Shown here in pieces: positions 23,301 through 37,200 of a stretch of DNA of 64,000 nucleotides. The stretch is from Sarcocystis neurona (taxonomy: Eukaryota; Apicomplexa; Conoidasida; Eucoccidiorida; Sarcocystidae): assembly GCA_000727475.1 (NCBI GenBank), contig KL647288.1:10108055-10172054 (forward strand), read 5' to 3'. Under the pieces are notes generated by a model that saw only the letters and a list, made by a program, of their open reading frames with translations, did not search any database and had not been told where the DNA came from. A program made the translations under genes and the position numbers. Every line of letters begins with the position of its first letter. The stretch's first letter is position 1.

Positions 23301-26300
23301 TTTCTTCTCCTGAACTTCGTGGTGGTCTTCTTCTTTTGCGACGTCCTCCCCTGGTGGTCTTGTAAGGAGTGGGCCAGTGCAGATACAGAAAAGTGCCTGA
23401 GACATGCGCGTACTATTTCTTCATGTGCGCCAGTCGCAGAGGCGTCCATATTGATTGTTGGGGGCCGGGACAGTCGACCAGCAGTCGTGTCTCCACGACA
23501 GCAGGAGGAGGGCGGGAAGGGGAGGGGGAAGACGACGAACTGTTGCCGCTCTTCTCTCTGTGTCAGGGTCGCGTAGATATTTACGGAGACAGCCATGCGC
23601 TCTCGCAAGTATAGGCCTGCGCGCAAACTGCCTTCGAATCCTGCAGATCAACTTCTCTCGTGTGGGCAGCTGCTGCGCATTCCCGCACAAACACGTAGGA
23701 AGGGACGCTGCCCTTCGTTTTCGCATAAATTTGTCCTGCTGTCCACTCTCTTCGCGTCGTCGAACGGAGAAGAGGGGGACACAGAAAGAAATTTCTCAGC
23801 AGGTGTACGTACACCTGCATCTCTCCCTGAGTACCTTTGCCCTTTCTCTCTTTCTCATATATGTAAATGTATATCTCCACATGTGTAGATCTCGTTGTAC
23901 ATGTTGATTTCCCTACCTAGAATTTGTCATATATACATATATATATGTATATGTGTCTGTGTATATGTGTCTGTGTATATGTGTCTGTGTATGTGTGTCT
24001 GTGTATATGTATATGTGTATGTGTATATGTGTATGTGTGTATGTGTTTACATATATACATATATACATATATATATATATACACACACACAAATATATAT
24101 ACGTACATAAATGTCCACGTGGATCCCTGTGTTTATCTTCCCCAGTGCTTCCCTCAATCTCAAATATTATATTTGTGTTGCTCCTTCAGAAGGATACACG
24201 TATGTATCTACACGTGTGTGTGTGTATATCTGTATGTGTTAGTATCCATACCCATACCCACATATATATATGTGTTTGTGTGTTTACTTTGCACTTATAT
24301 TTGTATGTGTATATGTAAATGTATGGATTTCTTTTCATTTTCTCCTACGCCCATGTAGGTGTGAATTAAGAAGTGTGAAAGTTTACTGTGAGACGAATCC
24401 CACCTTGCAGCACAACTCTCTCTCTCCACACATATATATATGTACACCTCTGTGGTAAGTAGGAATTTTCTACAAATTTTCTTCTCGACTTCGAAAGGAG
24501 CGGAACGTTCGTTCTTCATGCTCGTGGCCGAAGCGCGTCTGTCTCTTTTCTTCCTAAGAAGTCAGTCCTGTGAGGTGGACCGTTAATTTCTTCTCTCCCC
24601 CCACCTGCATCCCCAGCGTGCTCTGCTCGATCGGCCCTCCTCTTCTTACATTCGTAGAGGGTTCCTGCCCCCCTCTTACATATCGCGCATCCCTGCAACT
24701 CTTCAACATTTACACACCTACACCACACGAGCACACACACACACACACATGTACATGCAGAGACACACACATACATACACGCACATACACATAAGAGGTC
24801 ACACCACTTTTCTTTCTTCGGGGAAGGTGGCTCGCGATTTATTTTCCCCTCCACCCCAAGTCCTCTGTGAAACCCTCCGCCTCTTTCGCAAAAGAACGAC
24901 ACGTCTGTCTTGTGCTGCTGCTGCTGCTGCTACGACCGTCCTGTGCTGTTGCTGCTGCTGTGACCGTGCTGCTGTGCTGCTGCTATGATCCCGCCGCTGT
25001 GCTGCTGCTGCTGCTACGAACGTGCTGCTGCTGCTCTGACCTTGGTGCTGTGGTGCTTCTCGTGCAGTTTGCCGTGGCCTTCGGGCCGAGCAGCGGCGTC
25101 GCGGGCCGAGAAGGCGATTTGTCAGCGGCGATCGCTGCTCACCGCAGCAACTGGGACATGGCGCAGACGGTGGAAATGGTGGAGTACTACGATGACGTGG
25201 TGACCCTGCATAATAATGAGACAGCGAGCGCGGCAGAATTTGGTATTCACGAGCTTGTCATGCGTCGACTCGCAGAAAAGAACGTAAGTTCTTCTCCTTA
25301 GCTCTCTTTGTCCGCGTCTCTGAGAAGAAGATGGAAGAGGAGGAACGCTGAGGAAGGGGCGCGAGGAGAAGAGCGCCGCGAGGAAGAGGAGGCGAGGAAA
25401 AACGAGAGAAATGGTGTGGGCGAGAGGGGGGGGAGGAGGCGACCGTAGGAGAAGGTCAGGAAGGAAGAGACCGGGAACGGGAAGCGGACGAGCAAAACAA
25501 GGAGGGGGGGGGAAGTCGAGCGAAGAAAAATACGAATAAATAGAAGAGGGGAAGAAGAATATAAAAAAACGAGAAACAGAACGATTTCTGGTGCAGCAGT
25601 GTGCCTGCACGTGTGTCTCTCGTTGCCTGCCCTTTTAATTTTGTTTGGTGGTGCTCCAGCGGCTCGAGTGCTTCTGTAAGTTGTCTCCGGAAATTCGCAG
25701 CAACGGAGAGACGGAGAGACGCAGGGGAGAGGGACGGAGAGGTGGAGAGGCACACAGTGCAGAGACAGGAGACACGAAGGAAGGAAATGACGCAGAAGAG
25801 ACGCGGCACAGAGAGGGGAAGAAAAGTGTCTCTCCGGAGGAGAAGGGAGGACGAGCAGCAAAGTCTACCACAGACAGTGAAGAGGAGAAGAAATGAAGGA
25901 AAAGACCAAGAGAAGAGAAGAAGAAGAGCGGAAGGAAAGGAGGGGAGAAAAGAAGAAGAGAAGAGGAAGAGTAGAAGAAAAGGAGCAGATGAGAAGAAGT
26001 GGAGAAGAAGAAAAGCAGGCGACGAGGAGATGAAAGGAAGGAGACGAGGACAACAATAGACGAAGAAGGGAAGGACAGAAGAAAGAGAGAAGAAAAAAAG
26101 AAGAGGAGAAGATGAAAAGGTGAAGAGTGGGGAACTTAAAAAGAAGAAGAGCGCGTGGTAGCGGAATAGCAGCAGCAGCAGCCAGTGCAAGAGGGAGATC
26201 ATGGGAAGGTCCCAGTTTCTACACCTCTGTTCGTCCCTGTCTCTGTTCAAATAAAGTTTTCATCTGCATATATGTAAATTTCCCTCTATCTCCTGTGACA

Positions 26301-29300
26301 GTGATGCTTTCTTTTCTGTGTGTACATGGGTGTGGAAAGTTCTTCACTCCTGGGAGAAAATGCGAGGGGGCTGCGATGTGTGCTCTGATGCAGTTCTATC
26401 TACCTCTTTCTCTCTATTGACTCCACTCGTACGTAATATATATACATATATGTGTATAGGTCTGGCTACGTAGTTGTGTGCAAGATATATACATATGTAT
26501 ACATTCACATATGTATATGTAATGGAGACTGTATTTGTGTATAGGATATATATGTGTATGTGATATACAAGTGGTGTAGTTGTGTGGAAGACACATACAC
26601 GGAAAACATATATGTACATTCATAGGTGTAAGTGTAATTAATCTAGACTGTACCTCTGTGTAAGATATATATATTTATCGTGTACACTGTAGTTTTGATA
26701 TATATATGAATATACACGTGTACGTATATGATGTATACTGCAGTTGTGTGTAAAATATACATATATACATATACATATGTATGTGTATGTGGTGTATACT
26801 GTAGTTATGTCTAAGACGTACATATATCTATGTATATATGTATATATATAGAGAGAAAGAAATATGTGTGATCTATACCGTATTTATTTGTGTGTAATAC
26901 GTGTATATATATATGCGTAATAAGCGTGTGACATTCAGGTGATATATGCTGTAGTTGTGTGTAATACATAGTTATATACATGTATATATATATGTAGACG
27001 TACATATGATGTTAGTCAATACAAAAGAAGATATATATATGCGCTTATATTTGTCTGGGTAGGGAGCAAGATTGGAACGGCAAAAAGCGAAGAAGACAGA
27101 GAGATTTCTTATCTGCAGACGAAGGCCTTTACGAGAAAGTCAAGCAGCAGCACGCATACATGCAGGTTCCTCACGTAGAAGTCGAGCACGCAGAGGAAAG
27201 AGATGGAGATAAAGAGATACACAGGAGGTTATGCGTCTCTGTGTGTTGAGGAAATAAAATTGCGTGGGCGGCGCGGCTATCAATGGCATGCAGGTATTCT
27301 TTACGTTGAACTGCTGGAAGACAACACAGAGAAGAAAAGAGAAAGAAAGAGAGAGAAAAGAGAAGAGAAAGGGAAGAGATGGCGGGACATACAAAGAGAG
27401 AAAGAGAGGAGAGAAATCGACAAGAAAAAGAGAACAAGGGCGACAGGGAGAGGAAGAGAAAGGGAAGAAAAGGCGATATATAAATGTAGAGAGAGAGAAG
27501 GAAAAGGGGGAAGAGAAGGTGACATATACACATATATATGTATAGAGGGAAAGAGAGAGAGAGGAAGAGAAGGAAAGGCCATACATATGTAGAGAGAGAC
27601 AAGGGGGAAGGGGAAGAGAGGGCGATACATATATATACATATATGTGTATATATATAGGGAGAGAAACAGAAGGGGAAGAGAGGGCGATACATATATATA
27701 CATATATGTGTATATATATAGAGAGAGAAACAGAAGGGGAAGAGAAGGCGATATATATGTGAGAAAGAGAAGAGAGAGCGAAGAGAAGGCGACATATATG
27801 TAGAGAGAAAGAGAAGGAAAAGGGGGAAGAGAAGGCGATATATATGCGTATATATGTATAGAGAGAGAGACAGAGAGAGAGAAGGGAGAAGGGGAAGAGA
27901 AGGCCATATATATACATAGAGGGAGAAGGAAGGGAAGGAAAGGCCATACATATGTAGAGAGAGAGAAGGGAGAAGGGGAAGAGAAGGCGATACATATATA
28001 CATATATGTGTGTATATATATAGAGAGAGAGAAAGAGAAGGGGAAGAGAAGGCGACATATATGTAGAGAAAGAGAAGAGAGAGGGAAGAGAAGACGAGAT
28101 AGAGAGGAAGCGAAGAGAAAGGGAGGAGAAGCAGACAGATGGAGGGGAAGAGAGAGAGAAAAGAAAGAGAAGATAACGGGAAGGGAAGGCAAGAGAGAGG
28201 GGGAAGAGAAAGAGAAGTAAAAGGGAAGACCAGAGAAAGAGAGAGAGAAAAGCACGTAGTGAGGAGCTGGAAAGTCCGATTTGCAGAGAGACAGAGAGTG
28301 ACAGACAGAAGAGAAGGAGAGGAAAGACAGGAGAGACAGACAGATTTCGAGAGAGAGACGAGACAGCAAATTAGACTTTGTATGTGTATACACTCCAGCA
28401 TACATATCCATACTGATCTGCGCACCGAGGAGATTCACAGGAAGGGAGACAAGGAAAGAGAGAAGGAGAAACAAAAAGAAGACGTGGTCATCACACCCCT
28501 CTCGATAAAAGTGACAAACGCCAGCGCCTCGTCTGCAGGAGAGAGATGAGCAGCAAAGGAAGTCCCCGAGAATCGCCGAGAAGCAGCCGCGTAGTATGAA
28601 AGAAAGAAAGAGAGAGCCACACACACACACACACACACACACGCAGAGACACGCCGAGTTGCGCAGCAGAAGAGGAGAAAAGAGGCGGCCCAAGGCAACG
28701 AAGAAGAAGAGTAGGACGCAGACGCAGACGCGTGGGCCGGAGAGTACTAGCAAAGTTGCGTGTATACCTGTAGAGATAGGACGTTTTGAAGGGCGAAGAA
28801 AGGAGAGACACAGAGACGACGGCCGCAGCGAGGGGTCGGGGGGAGAAGAAGCGAAGTGCCCCGTCGACAGAGAACAGCTGGCGGGGAGGGGAAGAACGAG
28901 CGGAAGGGTAGGGGGAGGAGGAGGCGAAGGATGGAAAGGCGAGAGGAGAAGGGATGGCCTCGCAGAAAAGGAGGCTTTTCTGCTGCTACACTACTCTGCC
29001 CCTGCTGCTGTCCACCACTCCCCCCGCAGGTGAGCGTCTACGCGGTAGGCGGCTACTGCGACTCGGCGAGCGTTCGGGGGGCCGCCCGGCTCTACAATTA
29101 CCTTCGAACCCATGCGCCTCAGTCCGGGTAGGTGGTCAGGAGAAATACTGACAGCAAGGTAGGGAGACAGATCCACGAACAGCTAGAAGAAGGGGACCGA
29201 AACACACTCGCGTAGTCAAACGAGAACAGCTCTTTTTCTCCTACACGTGCGTATACACACAAACACTTGCTCTCTTTCGCTCTCCACCACACACACGTGG

Positions 29301-32300
29301 GTATATACATATATATATATATATGTATATGTATGGATTTGTGTGTTTATCTCTTTGGCTGTCTCTCTGTATCGATGCGTGGGTGTGCTGCTGTTTCTGT
29401 GCGTGTGTCTGTCTCTGTATGCAAGTGCGTAGGATTGGTTTCCGTCTCCGTTTTTGCAGAGACAACACAACCTTCCTCTCTTCTCGTTTCCTCTCCCCTT
29501 TCTCTCTTCCTTTGTGTCTCTCTGCACACACGCGTCTGTACAGAAGGCCACAAACACTCGACACGTACGTGGGATGGAAGGCGAAAGTGGAAATCCTGGC
29601 AATGTGTGGGCGGATGTGTGTGCGTGTGCGAATGCTGCGGAAGCGAGCGAGTTGTGCGAGACCCGTAAGTGCAACGAAGAAGTGTGTAGAAAGAGGGACG
29701 CACTAGGAAGGCTATCCCTCCAGCTTGACGTAGGAACACTCCTGCTGCATGTCTAGGCACGTCCGTATATGTATCAGGGGGCGACATATGCCGGTGTGTC
29801 CCTTCTGATGTCTATACGCTTGTGGACATGTGTGAGTGGGGGGTCGCTAGTCGAGCAGCCCTCCTTCTCTGCAGGCGTCTGTGGATTGATATCCCTACAG
29901 TAGAAAGACCTTCATCACTGCAAGCATATATGTACGTGGCCCTTCTTTCATTTGCTACACATACATGTAGGTATATATGTGGATAAATGTATGCATATGC
30001 GGCTATATATGTAGACACATATTCATACATATGTATAGGCTTCTTGTATCTCGCTCCTTCTGTCTCGCTCTGTATATGCATGCATATATATAGGAGTGCT
30101 ACACGTGAAGAGAGACGGAAAGTAGGCTCTTGCCGGTTTCTCACGTGGTGGTGGCTCGGCTTGATGTCACTTCTTCCATATCTGCCGCACGGGCGAACGT
30201 CCCTTTTCCGCCGCTTTCCTCTCCAGACGTACAACAGCTTTGCTTATAGGCAAGTTATGAAAGTCGCCTGCAACAGAGTATGCAGGTGTAAGAGGGATTT
30301 TGTACACCTGCCAACGAATGGGGGAAATCGCCCAGTTGAATGCGAGGAAGAAGGTGCGACCACTTCCCTGTTACTTCCTCTACAAACTGAAAGATGCGGA
30401 AGCACGTATACTCATGCAAATACACACACATGTATGTACGGGGAAAAGTACGCATACATAACTTTATATATAAACGTATATCCGTATGCGTATGTGTATA
30501 CACATAGAGAGAGAGACAGAAGCAGAGACAAAGGGAGATGAAGAGGTCCGTAGACGTATTTCTGCATACACACACATGTATATATGGGTAAAGATATACA
30601 CACATGCATCTTTATTTAAACACACATCCATATACGTACATGTGTGTAGAGAAGGAGACACGGGGGGATATAGAGATGCGCATACATGCTTGTATGTAGA
30701 CACACACAAGCTCATGCGCATATATATACATATATGTGTATGTACGTAGAAAGACAGATATATACGCATATAGATAGAGATAGAGAGAGGAAGGCAGAAC
30801 ACATACACGGATATGTATTTTTACGTATGCACACACGCTTATACATTTATATATATATAATCCTGTATACATTCACGCATATACACACACGCTTATGTAT
30901 CGAGATATACAAAGTATGCGTATAAATATATATATACATATGGAGAAAGAGAGAGAGAGACAGGTATGCACAGGTAAACATATCTACATGTGTATATATT
31001 CACAAATATAAGCATATATAAATGGCATATATAGATATGTACGTATACTCGTCCTCACACACACACAAACACGCACACAAAGAGGTATATACGGACGCGT
31101 GTACGTAGGTAACTCTACGTAGGAATCGGGGCCCGCGTAATGGTTTACCTTCCCTTCTTTCGAGATGTGCACACATGCATATTTTTCCGTCCTCTTTTAT
31201 ATATATCGGGCAGGCCTGCTTTTCTGTCACTATTCGTCTGGTGGGAAAGAGGATTCGGCCCTCTCTAGAAGTTTTCCTCCTTTTTTTGACTCTCCTCAAT
31301 TTTCTCTGCTTTTTCCTTTTTGCCGCGACAGCAAGAGAAGTTGCTCGTCTGGTCTGTTGCATTCGAAGAGAACAGGAGCTGCCGACCGAGTCAGAAACGG
31401 GTGTACATACACCCCCCTAGCGCAATTCTGCTGACGCGCACACCTGGCAAATTCACAGAACTGATACAAAGACGTGCAACATGTTCATGCAAGAGGGTTC
31501 CCAGTCGTATATATATGGATAGATAAGTGGATAAATAGGTAGGTAGGTAGAACAGCATGCAGGTATGTCGATGGGTGCGTTTAGACATGTATATCCATAT
31601 ACATATATATGAATAGACAGATACGTAGATAGATACATCGGGAAATATATGTTTGGGTTTGTGCGTGTAGACCTGTATATTCATATATATATATATCACT
31701 ACGAACCTATGTCCACATATATATATATATATATATATGCACATGCATGTGTCTATATATATGTGTGTAGGCGTACGTCTATATATATGTGTGCATGCGT
31801 ATGTCTCTCCACGTACACATATGCGAAGGTAAACGTATATTGAATTCCTCATGTATTTGCGTTGTAGGTACGCATTCATCTATATATATGTATATATGTA
31901 TCTGTGTATATACATCTGTATATGCATATGTATATATGCATTTATGTGTATATATATTTATGTGTGTACGTAGCTGCGACCTGCTTTTCCTAGGTGGAGT
32001 GGGAGATTTTCTTAAGTCGCTAAATTTGATTTGGTCGAATGTTCCGGCGACAACTATTCCTCCACTGGTGCAGTGACTTGCGCTGCTGTTGACATTCCTC
32101 CTCGTCGTCTATGCATGACTAGTCTATTATTCGTACAGAGGCGGTAGAGCAGCTGTGCAGTCTATTAGTAGCTCTCGCATATGACGATTCCTCTTGACTT
32201 TGTTTCCAAGAGAACAAATGCGCTGGATATATAATCCCGTGTACTTTCATGTTGGCCCACTGCTAGAACGACGCGGTGACTTTCTACTATCGCAGCTCCA

Positions 32301-34180
32301 TCTTTCTTCTCTTCCTCGTCCTGCTGTTGCAGAGATTACCAGGACGCAGCAGCGCCTTCCCTCCTGCGACTGGCGCTGCAGTTCTGCTGCCGCCGTTGCT
32401 ACGCCTCTCCACAAAGCTGTGCTGCTGCAGTCCCTCTGTCCCCCTGTTTCCGTGTCTCCACTGTCTCGCTGTCTTCCCTCTGCTTTCCAGTCTCCGTGTC
32501 TCCCTGTTCCTCTGGCATCTTCCTTCCAGCGCGGGCGAGGACAACAATTATTTTTCCTTTTCCTGTCCCTGGCCAACTCTCCCAGATGCCAAGCGCTGCG
32601 GTCGCATTCCTTTGCCTGCTGCTGCACTCCCTCCTCTCTTCATTCTCTCGCAGTGCCTCTGTCTCTCCTGCGCTTCAGCGTTGCGGCACTATTACACACC
32701 AGTCCTCTTCACCACTGCAATAATACGTTCTTCGCTTCCTACCTCGCAACTCCTGTACTGCTACTCGCATCACTACTCTGAAGCTACCGTACTACCACTA
32801 CTACTACCATTACTAATACTACTACCATTACTAATACTACCATTACTACTATTACTACTGCTACTGCTGGTGGAAAGCTATTGTACTACTACTAATACCG
32901 CTACGACTACTACTACTACCCCTACTACGAACACTACTCACAAGGCGCATACTACAACAACAACTACTACTGCTACTACTACTATCACCACTATTACTAG
33001 TACACTACTATTATGTTACGCCTACGAGTCCCAATGCTACTACTACTATTACTACTACTGCTACAACAAGGCTGTGCCGTTTGCTGTTCCTGCCATCCGC
33101 CGCGACTCCTTATCTTCTATGTTTTGCGGATGCTTCTTCTGTAATTCCTGTTGCTGCTGCTTGTGCTGCTATCGTGCGAAGGCTTCGCTGCTGCAGCACT
33201 GGTGAATAAATATATTGACATCGAAGGCCCTTGAGAACCTCACACACTTGAAGCGGGTGCCACTGCTGCGAATGCCGTAGTAGTAGTAGTAGCAGTGGAA
33301 TAGTAGTACAGGATAAGTCGTAGTAGTCGTAGTGGTAGTAGTAGTAGTTGGTGTGATAGTACAGTAGTAGTGGTGGTAGTGGTAGTATCAGTAGTAGTGG
33401 TAGTGACAGTAGTACAGTAGCAGTAGTAGTAGTAGCTCTAGTGCTATACTAACACTAATACTTATAATAGTTGTATAATAGCAGTACTAGCAGTAGTGGT
33501 AATAGAAGCAGTAGTAGCAGTAGTAATAGTAGTATTAGTAGCAGTACTAGTAGTAGTAGTAGTAGTAATAGCAGTAGTAGTAGTCCTAGTAGTATAACAG
33601 TAGTAGTAGTAGTAGTCGCCGCAGCAGCAGTGTTGGTTTTGCTTCTGCAGCAGCGTCCTCGTTCTTGGGTTCCCACGGTCCGAAGAGGAAGACAGCACGT
33701 GATGCCATCTTCTGCTGCTTCTTCTTCGTCTTTTCTCTTCGACCGCTGGGATGCTCCACGCCTCAAAGCCCTCACGTTTTTCTGTCTCGCCTCGGTGTCT
33801 GGGCTCGGCTGCTGCAGGGCGAAGCTGACTCTTGGCAGCTGGACGCATGGCGGGCGTCGCTCGTGCAACCCATACGGCGGCAGTTACTCCTGCTTTGAAG
33901 CAGATCAATATTTCGACGCAGTTCGCTTCTTTGATTGTCACTTAAAAGACAACTGCTGGGGCCGCATCAGAGAGGAACCACCCGTCCACTTCTTCCAGGT
34001 CCTCCCACTACTCCCTTCCTTACATAGCTATAAATACGTCTACTGCTTTCTCTCACACACATATACGTGCACAATCCTATACCTGCTGCTCTCTCTCTTA
34101 CCCACATACATACACACACACACATCTGCTGCTCCCTCTCACACACACATACTTACATGCCCACCTGGTGCTCTTTCTCC

Positions 34181-34219
<39 letters not shown>

Positions 34220-37200
34220 TTGCTGCTCCCTTGCATATACGTGCGCATACGCTGGTCTTTCTCATACGCGTGCAGCAGACTCTTCCACCTGCTGCTCTCT
34301 CCCTTACACATATACATACACACACACACACACACCTGCTGCTTTCTCTCACACATATCCACTTGTCGCGCACTCACGTGTACACACACACACACACACA
34401 CACAGCTGCTACTCCCTCACCCAAGTACGTAAATGCTACGCTCACACACATACGTAAAGACTCACCTGCTGCACTTCCTGACACATATACGTCGACAGCC
34501 ACCTGCTGCTGGGTGCTGCCTTCTCTCGGGCGCACGCGTTTGTATGTGTGCGTCGTCCACATGAGAGTACACGTCTTTGCTAGCCACTTATACTTCAATG
34601 GACCTGCGCTGTATACACGCCAGTCTAAAGGTGTGCATAGAGATGCGAGCCTGTACGTAAAGGGCGAGCAACACCACAGAGCTACAGTAATTTTCTTCCA
34701 TGGCTGTGACATGTGTACAGAGACGCAAGCACGTCTGCACAAGGTGCTGACATGAAGCAGACAAAAGTAGAAGTACATAGCGGTAGCCTTGACGTCTCAG
34801 GAGGTGTGTCTACGTAGATGTACGGCTGCAGATTTGGTCGCACGCGGCTACTTCCTCCTGCCTGTCTCTGCTGCACAACACGGACACTCCCGTCCGTCTT
34901 CCCGTTGTGCGGGAGGAGACAGAACAGGCAGACAACGGCCTCACAAAGGGCGAGAAACACACTACCTCCACGGTGGAACTGATATACACAATTCCACCAT
35001 TGCGAGTATATACACTTGGGGAGGGTGCGCCGGTACAGCGGTCGTCTGCAGATCCGCAATGGAGTGTACAGACACCGAGTGAACAATTCCTGCTGAGGTC
35101 TTGCACACACGCAGTGGAGTGTACAGACACCGGAGGGAGGTTTTTCGCTCACACGAGGCGTCACGAGACTTCACAGAAATATGCCTGACCCGTCTCGTAG
35201 ACGTCCCCGCAACTCTGCCAAGGATCTTTGCACGTGGCTCACACACAAAAAAAGCATGGAAGAGGCAAAAACTCTGCACGCCTTCCTGCGACGCGTCTGT
35301 ACAAAGGGGCACGCATCTTCACCGACGTGTGCAAAAGTTGAGAAATCCCCCACAACACCGCCTGTCGATACATCAGGACGGGACTTGCAGCCTTCTTCCA
35401 CTGCCACTCTCTGTCTTCTTCCTCTTTTCTTGTTTTACCACTCCTTTCGCTTCTTCGTCTTCCCTCTCAGTTTCGCTAGTTCTGCTTCCTTCGTAAGATA
35501 AGCCTTCCCTCCTAACGGCCGGCGAGATGCGGACACAGCTGACGCTGCTCTGCAGAGGGAAGCTGGGGCTGCTGTGAAACGTTAGTCACCGGTGCTGCTG
35601 CCAGGATTGTAGCTGCGGTGCTCGTCGGTCAGCTGGTATTGCTGCTGCGGTTTCCTCTTCACCTGCTACTGCTGGTGCCGTCCTGCTACTGCTACTGCTA
35701 TGACAGCTCTCACAGTATTGACTACTGCTTCTGGGGAGGGCTGCTGTTGCTGCTGCAGCTGCCCCCTCCTCTTCCAGCGCTGCTGTTGCGTCACAGTGTT
35801 CCTGCAATGCAGCTGAACGTGCGGAAAGGAACTGTTGCCCTACCGGTGGGGCCGCTGCTGCTGTCGTTTCAGTCCGGTCGCTGCAGGGGCTGCTGCTGCT
35901 GCTTCGCTCGTGCTGCCGTCACCAGGATGCAACCGCCGCTGCTGGTGTGCCTGTACCTCCTGCGGTTGTGTTGCTGCTGCCCCCGCTGTCCTTGAATCCT
36001 CCCACCGCTGCTGCCGCGCTGGGTCCTTTGCTGCTGCGGCGGCGGCGTTGACGTCTTCCCTGCTGCTCCTTTGCCTCAAACTTTGTGCAAGGCAGTATTC
36101 TGCTCCTGTGGCCAGTGTGCTCCTGCTGTTGCGGCTCGACTGTTCGTCTTGCTGCTGCTGTCACTCGCGTGCGGTGACTCTGTGTTGCTGTGGCCGTCTC
36201 GCTTCTGTTGCTGCCGCTGCTGCCCAATTGCAGCAGCACATGCGATTCCCATGCTGCTGATGCTGCTGCTCTCTGAGGCTTCCGTGTTCAACGTCGCGAG
36301 CCTACTACTACTACTACTACTACTACTAATTAATTGACGCTCGTAGACCACCCCGTACCAGTGCTGCTGCTGTTGCTGCTTCCGCTATCTTACACAGCCC
36401 CCACTGCAGAAAAGAAGTGAGAAGCACCAGCGTTGGTGCCCTGTTGTTGCCCTTATTGATTTGTTGCCCTATTGCAGCTGCTGTTGCTGGTGCTGTTGTC
36501 GTCCTGCCGTTGCTGTTGCGGCTGCTGTTGCTGCGTGTGCCCTTGAGCTTTCCGTTTCTGTCTCGGCATCCTGCTGCGCAACTGACATGTACCTGTTTTT
36601 CTCGCCCCTGTATCTTGGCCTTCTTCGTCTGCACTTGCTGCCTTTTTCGTCTTCCTCTCTGCGTGTTTTCTTCTCTTTCTCATCCTCCTCTTCTTTCTTA
36701 TAATCTTTGATCCATTCCTTGTCCTTTCCTTCTCCTCCCGTGCGTTTTCCTTCTCCTCCTCCTCTTACATCTCACCCTTGTTTCGTCCCTTCTGTTTTTT
36801 CTTCTCATTCCTGGCCTGTGACTGCGTAACGCAGGTAGGAGCAGAGGACTGGAGAACAGCAGAATTTTATCCTCCCACCGAAGGAATGACGTTCCTAGAT
36901 TTTTCCCTTTCTAACCGCAAATTTTTGAATCTTCACCACCTCTCTTGCAGACGACCAGAGTATGCGCAGCTACTAGCCCTGGCTGCTCCCTTTCTTCCGG
37001 GAGTCTGTCCTGCTGCCACTGGCGCTTCTTCTTCTGTTCGAGCGGACAACACAGAAGAAGAGGAAGACGTCGCGGCGGCCAACACCGCAGCAGCAGCACC
37101 GCAGTGCCCCTTGCCTACATCCCCTTTTACGGCGAGAGCGGCCATCCCTGCAGCAGGAGGAAGAAAAGGCGCTGGGGCAGCAGGAGCAGCAGCGAAGAAG

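Noticed and set aside
22930..23800. GC-rich open stretch as an extra hydrolase exon
   Set aside because: The exons at 21,763 and 25,068 join in phase and in family order. No S15 motif is present in between.
27140..28753. 537-codon minus-strand open frame with repeated Leu/Ser/Tyr blocks
   Set aside because: It is the translation of the GA-rich/TATATG minisatellite in an intron. Other minus frames there are open as well, and there is no motif.
32276..33205. 309-codon plus-strand frame
   Set aside because: It lies in an intron and is largely a (TAC)n and CTG repeat translation; no acceptor/donor pair or family motif fits.
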